Positions 1 through 6,208 of a DNA stretch of 29,796 nt are shown one piece after another (position 1 is the first letter of the stretch; each line of letters opens with the position of its first letter). Below the pieces are notes generated by a model that was not told the origin of the DNA, searched no databases, and was given only the letters and a program-made list of their open reading frames with translations. The stretch comes from a virus: positions 1-29,796 of IMG/VR virus record IMGVR_UViG_3300017605_000505. One strand, 5' to 3'. The translations under genes were made by a program, and so were the position numbers.

Positions 1-48
1 GCAGCACTGATTCTGTTCGTCATCAAATGGGTCGCTGTGACCCACTAG
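1..48 (+). CDS. C-terminal end of a membrane protein (5' truncated by window edge)
   Basis: The first reading frame is open from the window edge to a TAG stop at 46-48 and reads AALILFVIKWVAVTH. This is a strongly hydrophobic stretch of about 12 residues with a lysine in it and a short polar end, as expected for the last transmembrane helix of a small membrane protein. It is followed at once by a strong GC hairpin (54-91), which fits the end of a transcription unit. Only 15 residues are visible, so a holin or any other small membrane protein is possible. The call rests on the hydrophobic composition plus the hairpin. Confidence 0.45.
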   Translation, partial: AALILFVIKWVAVTH

Positions 49-53
49 TTCGT

Positions 54-91
54 CGCGCCCCAGGGTTCTCTCACTCTTTCCCTGGGGCGCG
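54..91 (+). terminator. GC-rich stem-loop, probable terminator
   Basis: CGCGCCCCAGGG (54-65) pairs perfectly with CCCTGGGGCGCG (80-91) around a 14-nt loop. It lies 6 nt after the TAG stop of the upstream partial gene and before the ribosome-binding site of the next gene. No U-tract follows, which is common for terminators in high-GC phages. It could also be an RNA-stabilising or processing stem. Confidence 0.6.
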
Positions 92-118
92 GCACGATCC
101 ACCAAACAAGGAGAAGCA

Positions 119-667
119 ATGAAACCCATCAACCCACTACATGGCGTCGTCGACAAAGCCTTCGACGCCATCGACCAAGCCATGATCACGGCCGTCGACG
201 AGGAAGTCAGCGACAAGTTGCTGGCGACTATCGCCAAGGCCCACGTCGGCGTCACCAAAGTTGAGATGATCATCCATGCGATCGACATCCCGCATGACAC
301 CGAGCGCGTCTACGCCGACGAGTTCAAGCGGCAACTACCGGACGGTGCCAAGCCGAAACCGTTGGACCTGCCGCCATTGAAGAAGCAGCCCGTCAACGCC
401 GAGGGCTACAAGGAACGACCGGGACTCGGCAAGAAGCTGCGCAAGCCGATCGAGTACGACTGCGCGACCTGTCACGCTGTCGCAGGCGAGGGCTGCTTCC
501 AGATGACCGGCGTAGGCGGGCGCGGCAAGCCGAAGGCGGAGCGCAAGAAACCGGGCACGTACCACCAGGCCCGCTACCTGTTGTCGAAGGCAGCCAACAC
601 CAAGCTGCGTCGTGACTACGACCGCCAGCGCTACGGCGAGGCTCACGGCGGACCGGGGGCTGAGTGA
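119..667 (+). CDS. Zinc-finger protein (C-x2-C-x6/7-C...H type)
   Basis: This 182-aa protein starts at an ATG preceded by AAGGAG with 5-6 nt spacing. Residues 1-75 look helical with no recognisable fold. Residues 76-112 are Pro/Lys-rich. A putative metal site follows: C115-x2-C118 then C126, and H149 in YHQAR. That C-x2-C...G-x2-C...H-x-x-R layout is typical of a small DNA-binding zinc finger found in many actinophage and actinobacterial proteins (family knowledge). The tail (155-175) is rich in Lys and Arg. It is the first gene after the terminator at 54-91 and overlaps the next gene by one nucleotide (TGATG). A nucleic-acid-binding role is inferred; the target is unknown. Confidence 0.75.
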   Translation: MKPINPLHGVVDKAFDAIDQAMITAVDEEVSDKLLATIAKAHVGVTKVEMIIHAIDIPHDTERVYADEFKRQLPDGAKPKPLDLPPLKKQPVNAEGYKERPGLGKKLRKPIEYDCATCHAVAGEGCFQMTGVGGRGKPKAERKKPGTYHQARYLLSKAANTKLRRDYDRQRYGEAHGGPGAE

Positions 668-885
668 TGGCCGCTCGACGAGGCGAGAAGACAGAACTGG
701 TGGCACCACGCGGCTCGATCGTGATCGTGATCCGCACGCCGATCGACATGCGCAAGCTGTCACGGATCATGGCCGCGATCGCCACCGGCTTTCCGAAGTC
801 CACGGTGCAAACCTCGCCGCCCTACTCGTCGGTGCAGGTCGATGCCTGGCTGCTCGAAGTCGGAGGCGACGATGCCAGCGCCTGA
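667..885 (+). CDS. Hypothetical protein, 72 aa
   Basis: I do not recognise this protein. The ATG at 667 overlaps the previous TGA by one base (TGATG) and has GGGGG about 8 nt upstream. A GTG at 664 in the same frame would give a GTGA overlap and one extra residue. The sequence has a basic N-terminus (MAARRGEK), a beta-like hydrophobic stretch (GSIVIVIRTPIDM), then an amphipathic helix, ending in acidic GGDDASA. It may be a small two-layer alpha/beta domain. Its last 14 nt are also the start of the next gene, which suggests coupled translation. Confidence 0.65.
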   Translation: MAARRGEKTELVAPRGSIVIVIRTPIDMRKLSRIMAAIATGFPKSTVQTSPPYSSVQVDAWLLEVGGDDASA

Positions 886-1084
886 TGACATTCAGCATTT
901 CAACGGGCCGATACCGCGCATCTTCGAGACCGACGACGCCTACTGCGTAGTCGTCATGAAGCTGCTGCCCGACAACGTGATCGACACCACGATCAGCATC
1001 GACGACGGCTACGAAGTCCCGACCAGCGTGACGGCACAGATGCTGCGCAACCTGGCTGACTCAATCGAGTGTGATCATGCCTGA
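872..1084 (+). CDS. Hypothetical acidic protein, 70 aa
   Basis: I do not recognise this protein. The start was chosen at the ATG at 872 because GGAGG lies 5 nt upstream. The in-frame upstream ATG at 842 has no such site. It overlaps the preceding gene by 14 nt (ATGCCAGCGCCTGA), an overlap length that recurs in this arm. The protein is acidic, with alternating hydrophobic strands (AYCVVVMKLL, DTTISIDDGYEV) and a C-terminal helix (VTAQMLRNLADSIE). It overlaps the next gene by 8 nt. Confidence 0.65.
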   Translation: MPAPDDIQHFNGPIPRIFETDDAYCVVVMKLLPDNVIDTTISIDDGYEVPTSVTAQMLRNLADSIECDHA

Positions 1085-1394
1085 CTGGCATTGGGTCACG
1101 CAGGTCAGTCACACACCATCACCGGGCAGCGTGCTGCCGCCTGTGCAGAACGGGCAGTGGCTCGACTTCGATGGCCTCGACTCGGTGATGCCACTCCCAC
1201 CAGGGCGCTACAACGGCGCCAACACACGACTCGGATGGCTGACCGATCACGGTTGGCACTACGTCTTCGTCGTCGAACAGATCGACCCCACTCGTTGGGG
1301 CGAGCAACAACAACCCACAAGCAATGAAGGAGAAAGTCATGCTCACAGTACGTTGGAACCGGATCACGGATCGGGACTGGACTCGCGCGATTGA
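1077..1394 (+). CDS. Hypothetical Trp-rich protein, 105 aa, reading through the next gene's leader
   Basis: I do not recognise this protein. The ATG at 1077 overlaps the previous gene by 8 nt; a GTG at 1071 is an alternative. The first 80 residues look like a compact beta domain with several tryptophans and the motif TDHGWHYVFVVEQ. After about residue 82 the frame runs through the repeated leader motif at 1311-1320 and 56 nt into the next gene, giving a low-complexity polar tail. The tail may be a by-product of the absence of a stop codon rather than a folded region. The N-terminal domain is the better supported part. Confidence 0.6.
   Translation: MPDWHWVTQVSHTPSPGSVLPPVQNGQWLDFDGLDSVMPLPPGRYNGANTRLGWLTDHGWHYVFVVEQIDPTRWGEQQQPTSNEGESHAHSTLEPDHGSGLDSRD
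1311..1320 (+). promoter_or_regulatory. Leader motif copy 1 (CAACCCACAA)
   Basis: First of five copies of CAACCCACRA found shortly upstream of start codons in the left arm. Here 18 nt separate it from the ATG at 1339, with a GAAGGAGAAAG ribosome-binding site in between. It lies inside the coding frame of the preceding gene. The function is inferred: a translation-leader or start-associated sequence. Confidence 0.5.
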
Positions 1395-1638
1395 GGCCGC
1401 GATGCAAACCGAGAACGCGGTCCAGTTCGTCCAGATGGATGGGCGCTGGTACTCGAAGGTGAGCGTCACCGTGCAAGGCACGCGTGTCGCCAACTTCTAC
1501 TTCGAGGTTCTCGACAACGAGCACACCAACATGCTCAACACCGTCACCAGCCAGAGCCGTGCGGCGTGGCAGCGCGCTGCTGCCGAGCAACTGCAGGCAG
1601 CATCAGCGGTGGTCGCCAACATCGACAACCCCGAGTGA
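1339..1638 (+). CDS. Hypothetical protein, 99 aa
   Basis: I do not recognise this protein. The start is the ATG at 1339, which has an excellent AAGGAG site 6-7 nt upstream. An in-frame ATG at 1324 lies before the ribosome-binding site and is unlikely. The product begins MLTVRWNRITDRDW, continues with an alpha/beta pattern (VQFVQMDGRWYSKVSVTVQ, VANFYFEVLD), and ends with a long Ala/Gln-rich helix (SRAAWQRAAAEQL). It ends 10 nt before the next gene, whose ribosome-binding site (GAAAGGAAGG) overlaps this stop codon. Confidence 0.7.
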   Translation: MLTVRWNRITDRDWTRAIEAAMQTENAVQFVQMDGRWYSKVSVTVQGTRVANFYFEVLDNEHTNMLNTVTSQSRAAWQRAAAEQLQAASAVVANIDNPE

Positions 1639-1648
1639 AAGGAAGGCC

Positions 1649-2080
1649 ATGTTGCAAGTCCAACATCCAGTCGCTGACTGGTACTTGGCGTTCGACGATC
1701 TATGGGAGTTGATGCGCGTCAACTGGCATACCCACAACACGTTCACGCAGAGCGGGATGTGGGATGCCGGTACTTTCAGCGTGCAAGGCATCCTGATGGT
1801 CGTCGATCGTCCGCCGTATCGCGGTGTGCTGCTGCACACCCAGGACGGTGAGAACGACGACTACGCCGTGATCGTCACCTACGGGCCGAAGTGCCACGAG
1901 TGCGGCTATCAGCCGTACAACATGTTGCAGTACGGCGATGACGACGAGCACGGCGTGTTGGCGTGGGCCGCATCGGTGATCACCGAGTTGGTCGACAATG
2001 CCAACGAGAACGGTGTCGAACGCCTGCACGAAGATGGCTGCAGCCACCTGACGTACCCCGACGACGATGACAGCACCTGA
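1649..2080 (+). CDS. Hypothetical acidic protein with possible Cys/His metal site
   Basis: This 143-aa protein starts at the ATG at 1649, 6-7 nt after GGAAGG. The N-terminal half is rich in aromatic residues (HPVADWYLAFDDLWELM). A C-x2-C pair (C82, C85 in KCHECGYQPY) and a later C131-x-H133 could form a zinc site, but the 45-residue gap makes this uncertain. The C-terminus is very acidic (YPDDDDST). It overlaps the next gene by 14 nt (ATGACAGCACCTGA). No family is recognised. Confidence 0.7.
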   Translation: MLQVQHPVADWYLAFDDLWELMRVNWHTHNTFTQSGMWDAGTFSVQGILMVVDRPPYRGVLLHTQDGENDDYAVIVTYGPKCHECGYQPYNMLQYGDDDEHGVLAWAASVITELVDNANENGVERLHEDGCSHLTYPDDDDST

Positions 2081-2384
2081 GCGTCGTCGGCTGCGGACAT
2101 CACCGCTCGGCCAGCAGGTGCTGCCGGTGTCAGGGTTCCGCGACACCGAGTTGAAGATCACGTACCTGCCGTGGTCCGATCCGATCCTGGGGCTCGTCGG
2201 TTGGGAACTGATTCCTGACCGCGGGCACCGTGATCGGGCCCTCCTGGTCTACGTCTACCCTGTCGCAGCAGGGGGGCGTGGCCTGGAAGTTCGTTGTCAT
2301 CTCGCTGACGACGAACCCAATCCCGAGACTGACCAACTGTTGGGTATGGTCACGATTCCTGCCGACTTGCTCGGTAGTGAGTGA
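2067..2384 (+). CDS. Hypothetical protein, 105 aa
   Basis: I do not recognise this protein. The ATG at 2067 lies in the last 14 nt of the preceding gene, the same arrangement seen at 872, 5401, 6040 and 6194. The start MTAPERRRLRTSPLG is basic. The middle has alternating strands (LKITYLPWSDPILGLVGWELIPD, RALLVYVYPVAAGG). The end is acidic (DDEPNPETDQLLG). It closes the first left-arm gene block: a palindrome and a hairpin follow directly. Confidence 0.65.
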   Translation: MTAPERRRLRTSPLGQQVLPVSGFRDTELKITYLPWSDPILGLVGWELIPDRGHRDRALLVYVYPVAAGGRGLEVRCHLADDEPNPETDQLLGMVTIPADLLGSE

Positions 2385-2385
2385 C

Positions 2386-2405
2386 CTTATTCCTGCGGGA
2401 ATAAG
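2386..2405. promoter_or_regulatory. TATTCC palindrome, copy 1
   Basis: CTTATTCC-TGCG-GGAATAAG is a perfect 8-bp inverted repeat with a 4-nt centre. It lies 1 nt after the TGA ending the gene at 2067-2384. Two more copies (4065-4083, 7104-7122) occupy the same position relative to a stop codon. It may be a protein-binding operator or stoperator-like site, or the upper part of a terminator or RNA-processing structure. Sequence alone cannot separate these. Confidence 0.65.
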
Positions 2406-2415
2406 CCTCGGCCGT

Positions 2416-2436
2416 GGCTCGGGTTCCAGCCGAGCC
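2416..2436 (+). terminator. Stem-loop after the first gene block
   Basis: GGCTCGG (2416-2422) pairs with CCGAGCC (2430-2436) around a 7-nt loop, 10 nt after palindrome copy 1. It is shorter than the two later hairpins and no U-tract follows, so it may be a weak terminator or pause. The rest of the 2437-2525 gap shows only the leader motif at 2504. Confidence 0.45.
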
Positions 2437-2503
2437 AGCCTCCGACGTTCACGAAATCTGGACGCCGATGGCCGTTCATCCCGCCCGATGGACGGCACGA
2501 CAA

Positions 2504-2520
2504 CAACCCACAACGAAAGG
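2504..2520 (+). promoter_or_regulatory. Leader motif copy 2 with ribosome-binding site
   Basis: CAACCCACAA (2504-2513) is followed by CGAAAGG and, 5 nt later, the ATG of the AAA+ ATPase gene at 2526. It is the same leader motif as at 1311, 4121, 5372 and 6367. Confidence 0.5.
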
Positions 2521-2525
2521 TCATC

Positions 2526-4058
2526 ATGACTACCACTGAACTCGCCAAGCTCTCATTCGAGGACTTGGTACGCAAGGTTGGCGGCACGCCGGACAACGCC
2601 CGTCCGGTCGTCTTCCCTGCGGGCAACAACCAGTTCAAGTCGCCTGGGTCGTACGCCCAGGACCCGTTGTCCTCGAAGCAGGTCTACTGCGACGAGGTCG
2701 ATGCCATGTACGAGTACATCCAGCAGAGCGAGCAACTGCCGTTCGGATTCAACGACGTGGCCGTGTGCATGACACGCGTGTTGCGCCGTTGCGATGGCGG
2801 CGTTGCGCGGTCGGTCAAGTCCCCGTTCAAGTTGGCGCAGGAACGCGTCGTCGAGACCGGCTACGACCGATCGGGCAAGATGCAGCACGAGACCATCCCC
2901 GGTGATTGGATGACGATCCCCGGTCTCGATGGCAAGTGCCGCGCGATTGCCAACCAGGACGGGACTGGCTCTGTCCAGTTCCAGTTCCGTCGCTTCTGTC
3001 AGGACGCGATCAACGGATTCTTCGCCTTCATCCGAGAGGAACTGGCGGAGCGTTCGATCTATCGCGGACAGATCATCACGTCGAACTACGAGTACGTGAA
3101 TGTCGCCACCTTCGACCGTAACCAGGTCGTGTTCAACGCTGAGTTGCAGGAAGCCGTCAAGGTCGCCTGCATCTCACCGATCATCGACTTGGACGCATTG
3201 ATCCAGGCCGGTGAGCGGCCGAAGCGCTCCGTCTTGCTCGCTGGTCCGCCAGGGACAGGCAAGACGCTGCTGTTCGGCGTGGCGCAGTCGCTCTTGTTCG
3301 AGATGGCGATGACCGGCGTGATCGTGCCGCCCGGTGGCTCCGCCCAGGACATGCAGAACGGGCTGCGAGTCGCCCGCAACTACATGCGCAAGGACGGCAT
3401 CGTCGGGCTGTTCATCGAAGACATCGAGAAGATGGCCGACAAGGATCGGGCGCTCGCGCTCGACAACCTCGACGGCTCCATCTCGAAGTCGGATCGCATC
3501 CTGATCATGATGACGACCAACTTCCCCGAGCAGATCGCTTCGGCGTTCCTGCGCCAAGGGCGAGTCGACGACTACATCGAAGTCGGCCTGCCTGACGAGG
3601 AAGCGTTCACCCGCTTGATCCAACTGCGGTTGAAGGAGAAGTTGGACAAGGTCATCGACTGGAAGCGGGCGTTCGAGGCGTACCAGGACTACACACCGGC
3701 ATGGATCGTCGGCGGCATGAGCAAGGTGATCCGTTCCGTGATCGCCCGCACTCACTCCGCCGACAACATCACCGTCACGACGCAAGACCTCGTGACGGGG
3801 GCAATGCTGATGCGACGCCAGTGGGAGTTGCAGGACACGAGTGCCAAGCGCACACCTGCGGTCCCCACGCTCGACCAGGCGTTCCAGTCGGCGGTCCAGG
3901 CCGCGATCGCGGATGGGGTTCAGGTCACCAGCAACCTCACCCGCGACGACTTGGTCGAAGCGGCTGCCACGGCCGTGGACTACAAGTTGGACGGCGCGCC
4001 GATCAACTTGAAGACCGAGATGGGCAAGCCCATCGAAGGTCAACTCGGGACCAACTGA
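2526..4058 (+). CDS. AAA+ family ATPase, 510 aa
   Basis: The gene starts at an ATG 5 nt after GAAAGG. Residues 1-230 form an N-terminal region I cannot assign. The AAA+ core follows: Walker A GPPGTGKT (240-247), a Walker B strand GLFIEDIEK (294-302), sensor 1 MMTTNFP with N332, and a second region of homology FLRQGRVDDYIEVGLPD (341-357) with arginine-finger candidates R343 and R346. The Walker B acidic pair is E298-D299 rather than the usual D-E. The same E-D order occurs in BCS1-like AAA proteins (family knowledge). A helical lid and a C-terminal tail (430-510) complete it. The gene stands alone between two palindrome/hairpin modules, so it is probably its own transcription unit. It probably remodels a protein or DNA-protein complex; the substrate is unknown. 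Confidence 0.93.
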   Translation: MTTTELAKLSFEDLVRKVGGTPDNARPVVFPAGNNQFKSPGSYAQDPLSSKQVYCDEVDAMYEYIQQSEQLPFGFNDVAVCMTRVLRRCDGGVARSVKSPFKLAQERVVETGYDRSGKMQHETIPGDWMTIPGLDGKCRAIANQDGTGSVQFQFRRFCQDAINGFFAFIREELAERSIYRGQIITSNYEYVNVATFDRNQVVFNAELQEAVKVACISPIIDLDALIQAGERPKRSVLLAGPPGTGKTLLFGVAQSLLFEMAMTGVIVPPGGSAQDMQNGLRVARNYMRKDGIVGLFIEDIEKMADKDRALALDNLDGSISKSDRILIMMTTNFPEQIASAFLRQGRVDDYIEVGLPDEEAFTRLIQLRLKEKLDKVIDWKRAFEAYQDYTPAWIVGGMSKVIRSVIARTHSADNITVTTQDLVTGAMLMRRQWELQDTSAKRTPAVPTLDQAFQSAVQAAIADGVQVTSNLTRDDLVEAAATAVDYKLDGAPINLKTEMGKPIEGQLGTN

Positions 4059-4064
4059 GTTCCA

Positions 4065-4083
4065 CTATTCCCCGAGGAATAAG
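4065..4083. promoter_or_regulatory. TATTCC palindrome, copy 2
   Basis: CTATTCC-CCGA-GGAATAAG has 6-bp arms (TATTCC/GGAATA) and lies 6 nt after the stop of the ATPase gene. It differs from copy 3 at a single base of 19. It runs directly into the large UUCG hairpin at 4083-4116. Confidence 0.65.
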
Positions 4084-4116
4084 CAGCGCCCCCTGGCTTC
4101 GGCCGGGGGGCGCTGC
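4083..4116 (+). terminator. Strong UUCG-capped hairpin terminator after the ATPase gene
   Basis: GCAGCGCCCCC (4083-4093) pairs with GGGGGCGCTGC (4106-4116). The stem continues through a T-G wobble and GGC/GCC to a TTCG tetraloop, giving about 15 bp in all. No U-tract follows, but the stability makes termination likely. The design closely matches the hairpin at 7132-7165, including the wobble below the cap. Confidence 0.8.
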
Positions 4117-4120
4117 CTCG

Positions 4121-4135
4121 CAACCCACGAAAGGA
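4121..4135 (+). promoter_or_regulatory. Leader motif copy 3 with ribosome-binding site
   Basis: CAACCCACGA (4121-4130) runs into AAGGA, 6 nt before the ATG at 4141. It follows the terminator by only 4 nt, so transcription of the next gene must read through the hairpin or start very close by. No clear -10/-35 pair is visible. Confidence 0.5.
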
Positions 4136-4140
4136 ATCCA

Positions 4141-4839
4141 ATGAACGAGGAACACATTCGCAGTCTGCATCAGCAGATGCGCGAGTTGAAGGAGCATTGG
4201 TGGCATCACCATGACGAGCCCGATCCGCCGCCGTACCTGGCGGTGGTCTTCCGGGATATCGGCCCGATCGCGATCGACTGTGCCTTCTACGGCACGATAA
4301 CGATCGCCGCTCACAAGCGGTACCCGAACGCGCCGATCCGCGGCATCACCGTCGAGGCGGGGGAAGACCCACCGGGCGCAATCCTGTTGTGGGTCACGAT
4401 GTCGGCGGTCCACGACCGGGTCGAGTTGCCCGGCGAGCACAAGCTGCCACCGAAGGACGTGCCGATCGAACAGATCATCTTCAACGTCGAGGGTTGGGCG
4501 CGTTCGATCGACACGCCGGGTGCCACGTCGTTGGAGGAAGCGATCGAAGCGGTCGGTGGTCGTGAGGCATTGCCGCCACACGGCGACTTGGAGCAGGACT
4601 TCCGCAACAACCCGGCGTCCGATGTGCGCGAGACCATGACGACCTACTACGTGGTCACGGGCCCGCTGGGCTCGGCCGAGTGGCAGCGGGCAACCAGCCT
4701 GTTCCACAAGGACGACGGCGGCATCATCGTCTGGCAGGAGCCCTACATCGACGACAACGAGAAGTCGCCGGAAGCGGCCAACGAGGACACGCTGATCCAA
4801 GTGATGATCCCGTTCGTCACGCGGGAGGCGTTGTCATGA
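4141..4839 (+). CDS. Hypothetical protein, 232 aa
   Basis: I do not recognise this protein. It starts at an ATG with AAGGA 6 nt upstream. The N-terminus is a helix rich in His and Trp (RELKEHWWHHHDEPDPPP). Strand-rich segments follow (YLAVVFRDIGPIAIDCAFYG, GAILLWVTMSAV), then an acidic linker and a second alpha/beta region (TYYVVTGPLGSAEW, GGIIVWQEPYIDD). It opens the third left-arm block and overlaps the next gene by 4 nt (ATGA), so the two are probably co-translated. The HHH run near the N-terminus could bind metal, but there is no supporting motif. Confidence 0.7.
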   Translation: MNEEHIRSLHQQMRELKEHWWHHHDEPDPPPYLAVVFRDIGPIAIDCAFYGTITIAAHKRYPNAPIRGITVEAGEDPPGAILLWVTMSAVHDRVELPGEHKLPPKDVPIEQIIFNVEGWARSIDTPGATSLEEAIEAVGGREALPPHGDLEQDFRNNPASDVRETMTTYYVVTGPLGSAEWQRATSLFHKDDGGIIVWQEPYIDDNEKSPEAANEDTLIQVMIPFVTREALS

Positions 4840-5414
4840 CGATCGAACGTGAGACCTACACCGAAATCGTCCACTCGATGGTCTATGCGATGGCGATCCG
4901 CGAGATGAACCTGGTGCAGATCACAGCGATCCTGTACGCCTGCGCCCAGGAATCGACGACCGAGGAAGCGTTGGACCTGACACGGCAGGTGCGCGAGCGG
5001 CTGACGGATTGGTCCCAGGAGGATCGGGGCCGGATCATCGCGATCGAGATGATCATCGTCAAGTTCAAGTGCCAGAAGCTGCACGGCCCGTGCAAGAAAG
5101 GCGAGCACGCGATGATGCTGACGCGCATCATCGGCACGCACGATTGGCGACCTGAGCAGGTGTCGTCGTCGGTCGACTTCAACGAGGCCGTGCTGGACGC
5201 GATGCACACCATCCGACCGACCGCCGATGGCGAGACCGCCAAGGTGATCCACAACCGTGGCCTCGGCAACACGCTGTCGAGTCTGTTCGCGGAGATGTTC
5301 GGTGAGGAAGCCGAGACCATCGACGACAAGGTCAAGGACTTCGCATCCGAACTCGATGCCATATTCCCAAGCAACCCACAACCAGGAAAGGAGGAAGGCC
5401 ATGAGTCTTCGTGA
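4836..5414 (+). CDS. Hypothetical mostly helical protein, 192 aa
   Basis: I do not recognise this protein. The start ATG overlaps the previous stop (ATGA). It appears helical throughout, with a mid-protein C-x6-C segment (FKCQKLHGPCKKG, residues ~78-90) and a C-terminal helical acidic region (SLFAEMFGEEAETIDDKVKDF). The last ~13 residues (NPQPGKEEGHESS) are encoded by the leader motif and ribosome-binding site of the next gene, so the tail is probably unstructured. It overlaps the next gene by 14 nt. Confidence 0.7.
   Translation: MTIERETYTEIVHSMVYAMAIREMNLVQITAILYACAQESTTEEALDLTRQVRERLTDWSQEDRGRIIAIEMIIVKFKCQKLHGPCKKGEHAMMLTRIIGTHDWRPEQVSSSVDFNEAVLDAMHTIRPTADGETAKVIHNRGLGNTLSSLFAEMFGEEAETIDDKVKDFASELDAIFPSNPQPGKEEGHESS
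5372..5397 (+). promoter_or_regulatory. Leader motif copy 4 with ribosome-binding site
   Basis: CAACCCACAA (5372-5381) is followed by CCAGGAAAGGAGGAAGG and the ATG at 5401. The purine-rich tract AAAGGAGGAAGG is the strongest ribosome-binding site in the left arm. It lies inside the coding sequence of the preceding gene. Confidence 0.5.
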
Positions 5415-5616
5415 CGAGATTCCACCGGACGAGTTGGCGGTCACGACCAAGGCGCTGGATATCCATCGTCAGTCGTTGATCAACAAACTCGAACGTCCGA
5501 ACACGCCCGAGACCGAGAAGAAGCGCACGATGTTGGAGATTGAATCCTGCTCGCGCGCGGCGACTCGGTTCCGAGCCGAACATGACGGATATCTCGCTGA
5601 TCAAGTCGCATCGTGA
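5401..5616 (+). CDS. Hypothetical helical protein, 71 aa
   Basis: I do not recognise this protein. The ATG at 5401 has a strong GGAGGAAGG site and overlaps the preceding gene by 14 nt. It looks like a two-helix protein (PPDELAVTTKALDIHRQSLINKL; PETEKKRTMLEIESCSRAATRF). It ends in a GTGA overlap with the zinc-finger gene at 5613. Confidence 0.65.
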   Translation: MSLRDEIPPDELAVTTKALDIHRQSLINKLERPNTPETEKKRTMLEIESCSRAATRFRAEHDGYLADQVAS

Positions 5617-6053
5617 ATGAGCACGCGACACCAGTGATCAAAGAGAGCGAGCGAATCAGCGACTCGACGTGGGCGCACCACATGACCAACGACACGATCA
5701 TGTTCGGCTGTTCATGGCCGGGGTGCAACTACACGTCGGAGAACCGTGATTCGATCCCGACTCATTACAAGACTCACGTTGGTCAGGCCGCACAACGGCG
5801 CCGCGCACAGCGACGCCCGCGCTCGGCGGAAGTCACCAACGAAGTCATCGAGGCGGCGCTGGCAACGCTGGACATGGCACAGCTACTCGTCGATCGCGTC
5901 GACTCGTTCGACGCCGAGTTCAACAACCTGAAACGGCAACTCGAAGAAGCCAACATTCTCATCGAGGAACTGCGACAGGGCGACGAGGAACGCGACCGCA
6001 AGGCTGAGGCGTATGACCGCATTCAGCAAGCGATTCGTGATGCCACGGCGTAA
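5613..6053 (+). CDS. C2H2 zinc-finger protein with coiled coil, 146 aa
   Basis: The GTG start overlaps the previous TGA (GTGA). Residues 33-55 form a textbook C2H2 finger: C33-x4-C38-x12-H51-x3-H55, with Y40 and I48 near the usual hydrophobic core positions. A very basic stretch (QRRRAQRRPR, 61-70) follows, then a predicted coiled coil (73-140, LKRQLEEANILIEELRQ). Finger plus basic arm plus coiled coil suggests a dimeric DNA-binding protein (inference). C2H2 fingers are much rarer in bacteria than in eukaryotes but are known in some phage proteins. It ends in a 14-nt overlap with the next ORF. Confidence 0.78.
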   Translation: MNEHATPVIKESERISDSTWAHHMTNDTIMFGCSWPGCNYTSENRDSIPTHYKTHVGQAAQRRRAQRRPRSAEVTNEVIEAALATLDMAQLLVDRVDSFDAEFNNLKRQLEEANILIEELRQGDEERDRKAEAYDRIQQAIRDATA

Positions 6054-6054
6054 G
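6038..6054 (+). repeat. 17-bp direct repeat at a stop/start junction, copy 1
   Basis: TGATGCCACGGCGTAAG occurs here and at 6192-6208, 154 bp apart. Each copy holds the final codons and TAA of one gene and the ATG plus first codons (MPRRK) of the next. The repeat suggests duplication of a gene or of the junction. Confidence 0.7.
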
Positions 6055-6207
6055 CGATGGACCATCCGAGCCTGGAACACGCATCATCCGGCCTACCTGA
6101 AACTTGCTATCCGCGTATGGGGCAAACGCCGCTCCATTCGTGGATTCGAGATACGGGTAGGACGCTTCGGTGTCTTTGTTGACAGGAGTTCTGATGCCAC
6201 GGCGTAA
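6040..6207 (+). CDS. Small basic protein, 55 aa
   Basis: I do not recognise this protein. The ATG at 6040 lies within the 17-bp repeat and overlaps the zinc-finger gene by 14 nt. The ORF then overlaps the next gene by 14 nt in the same way. The product is very basic and aromatic (MPRRKRWTIRAWN; LAIRVWGKRRSIRGFEIRVG) with no acidic stretch, which fits a nucleic-acid-binding peptide. No separate ribosome-binding site is visible, so expression would depend on re-initiation. The conserved junction at both ends argues for a real gene, though a degenerate duplicate is possible. Confidence 0.55.
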   Translation: MPRRKRWTIRAWNTHHPAYLKLAIRVWGKRRSIRGFEIRVGRFGVFVDRSSDATA

Positions 6208-6208
6208 G
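6192..6208 (+). repeat. 17-bp direct repeat at a stop/start junction, copy 2
   Basis: An identical copy of TGATGCCACGGCGTAAG. It ends the 55-aa gene (SSDATA stop) and starts the next (MPRRKK), just as copy 1 ends the gene at 5613 (RDATA stop) and starts the 55-aa gene (MPRRKR). Confidence 0.7.

Noticed and set aside
3174-4043. Minus-strand open frame of 289 codons
   Set aside because: Opposite the AAA+ ATPase core, whose motifs are unmistakable; no start signals.
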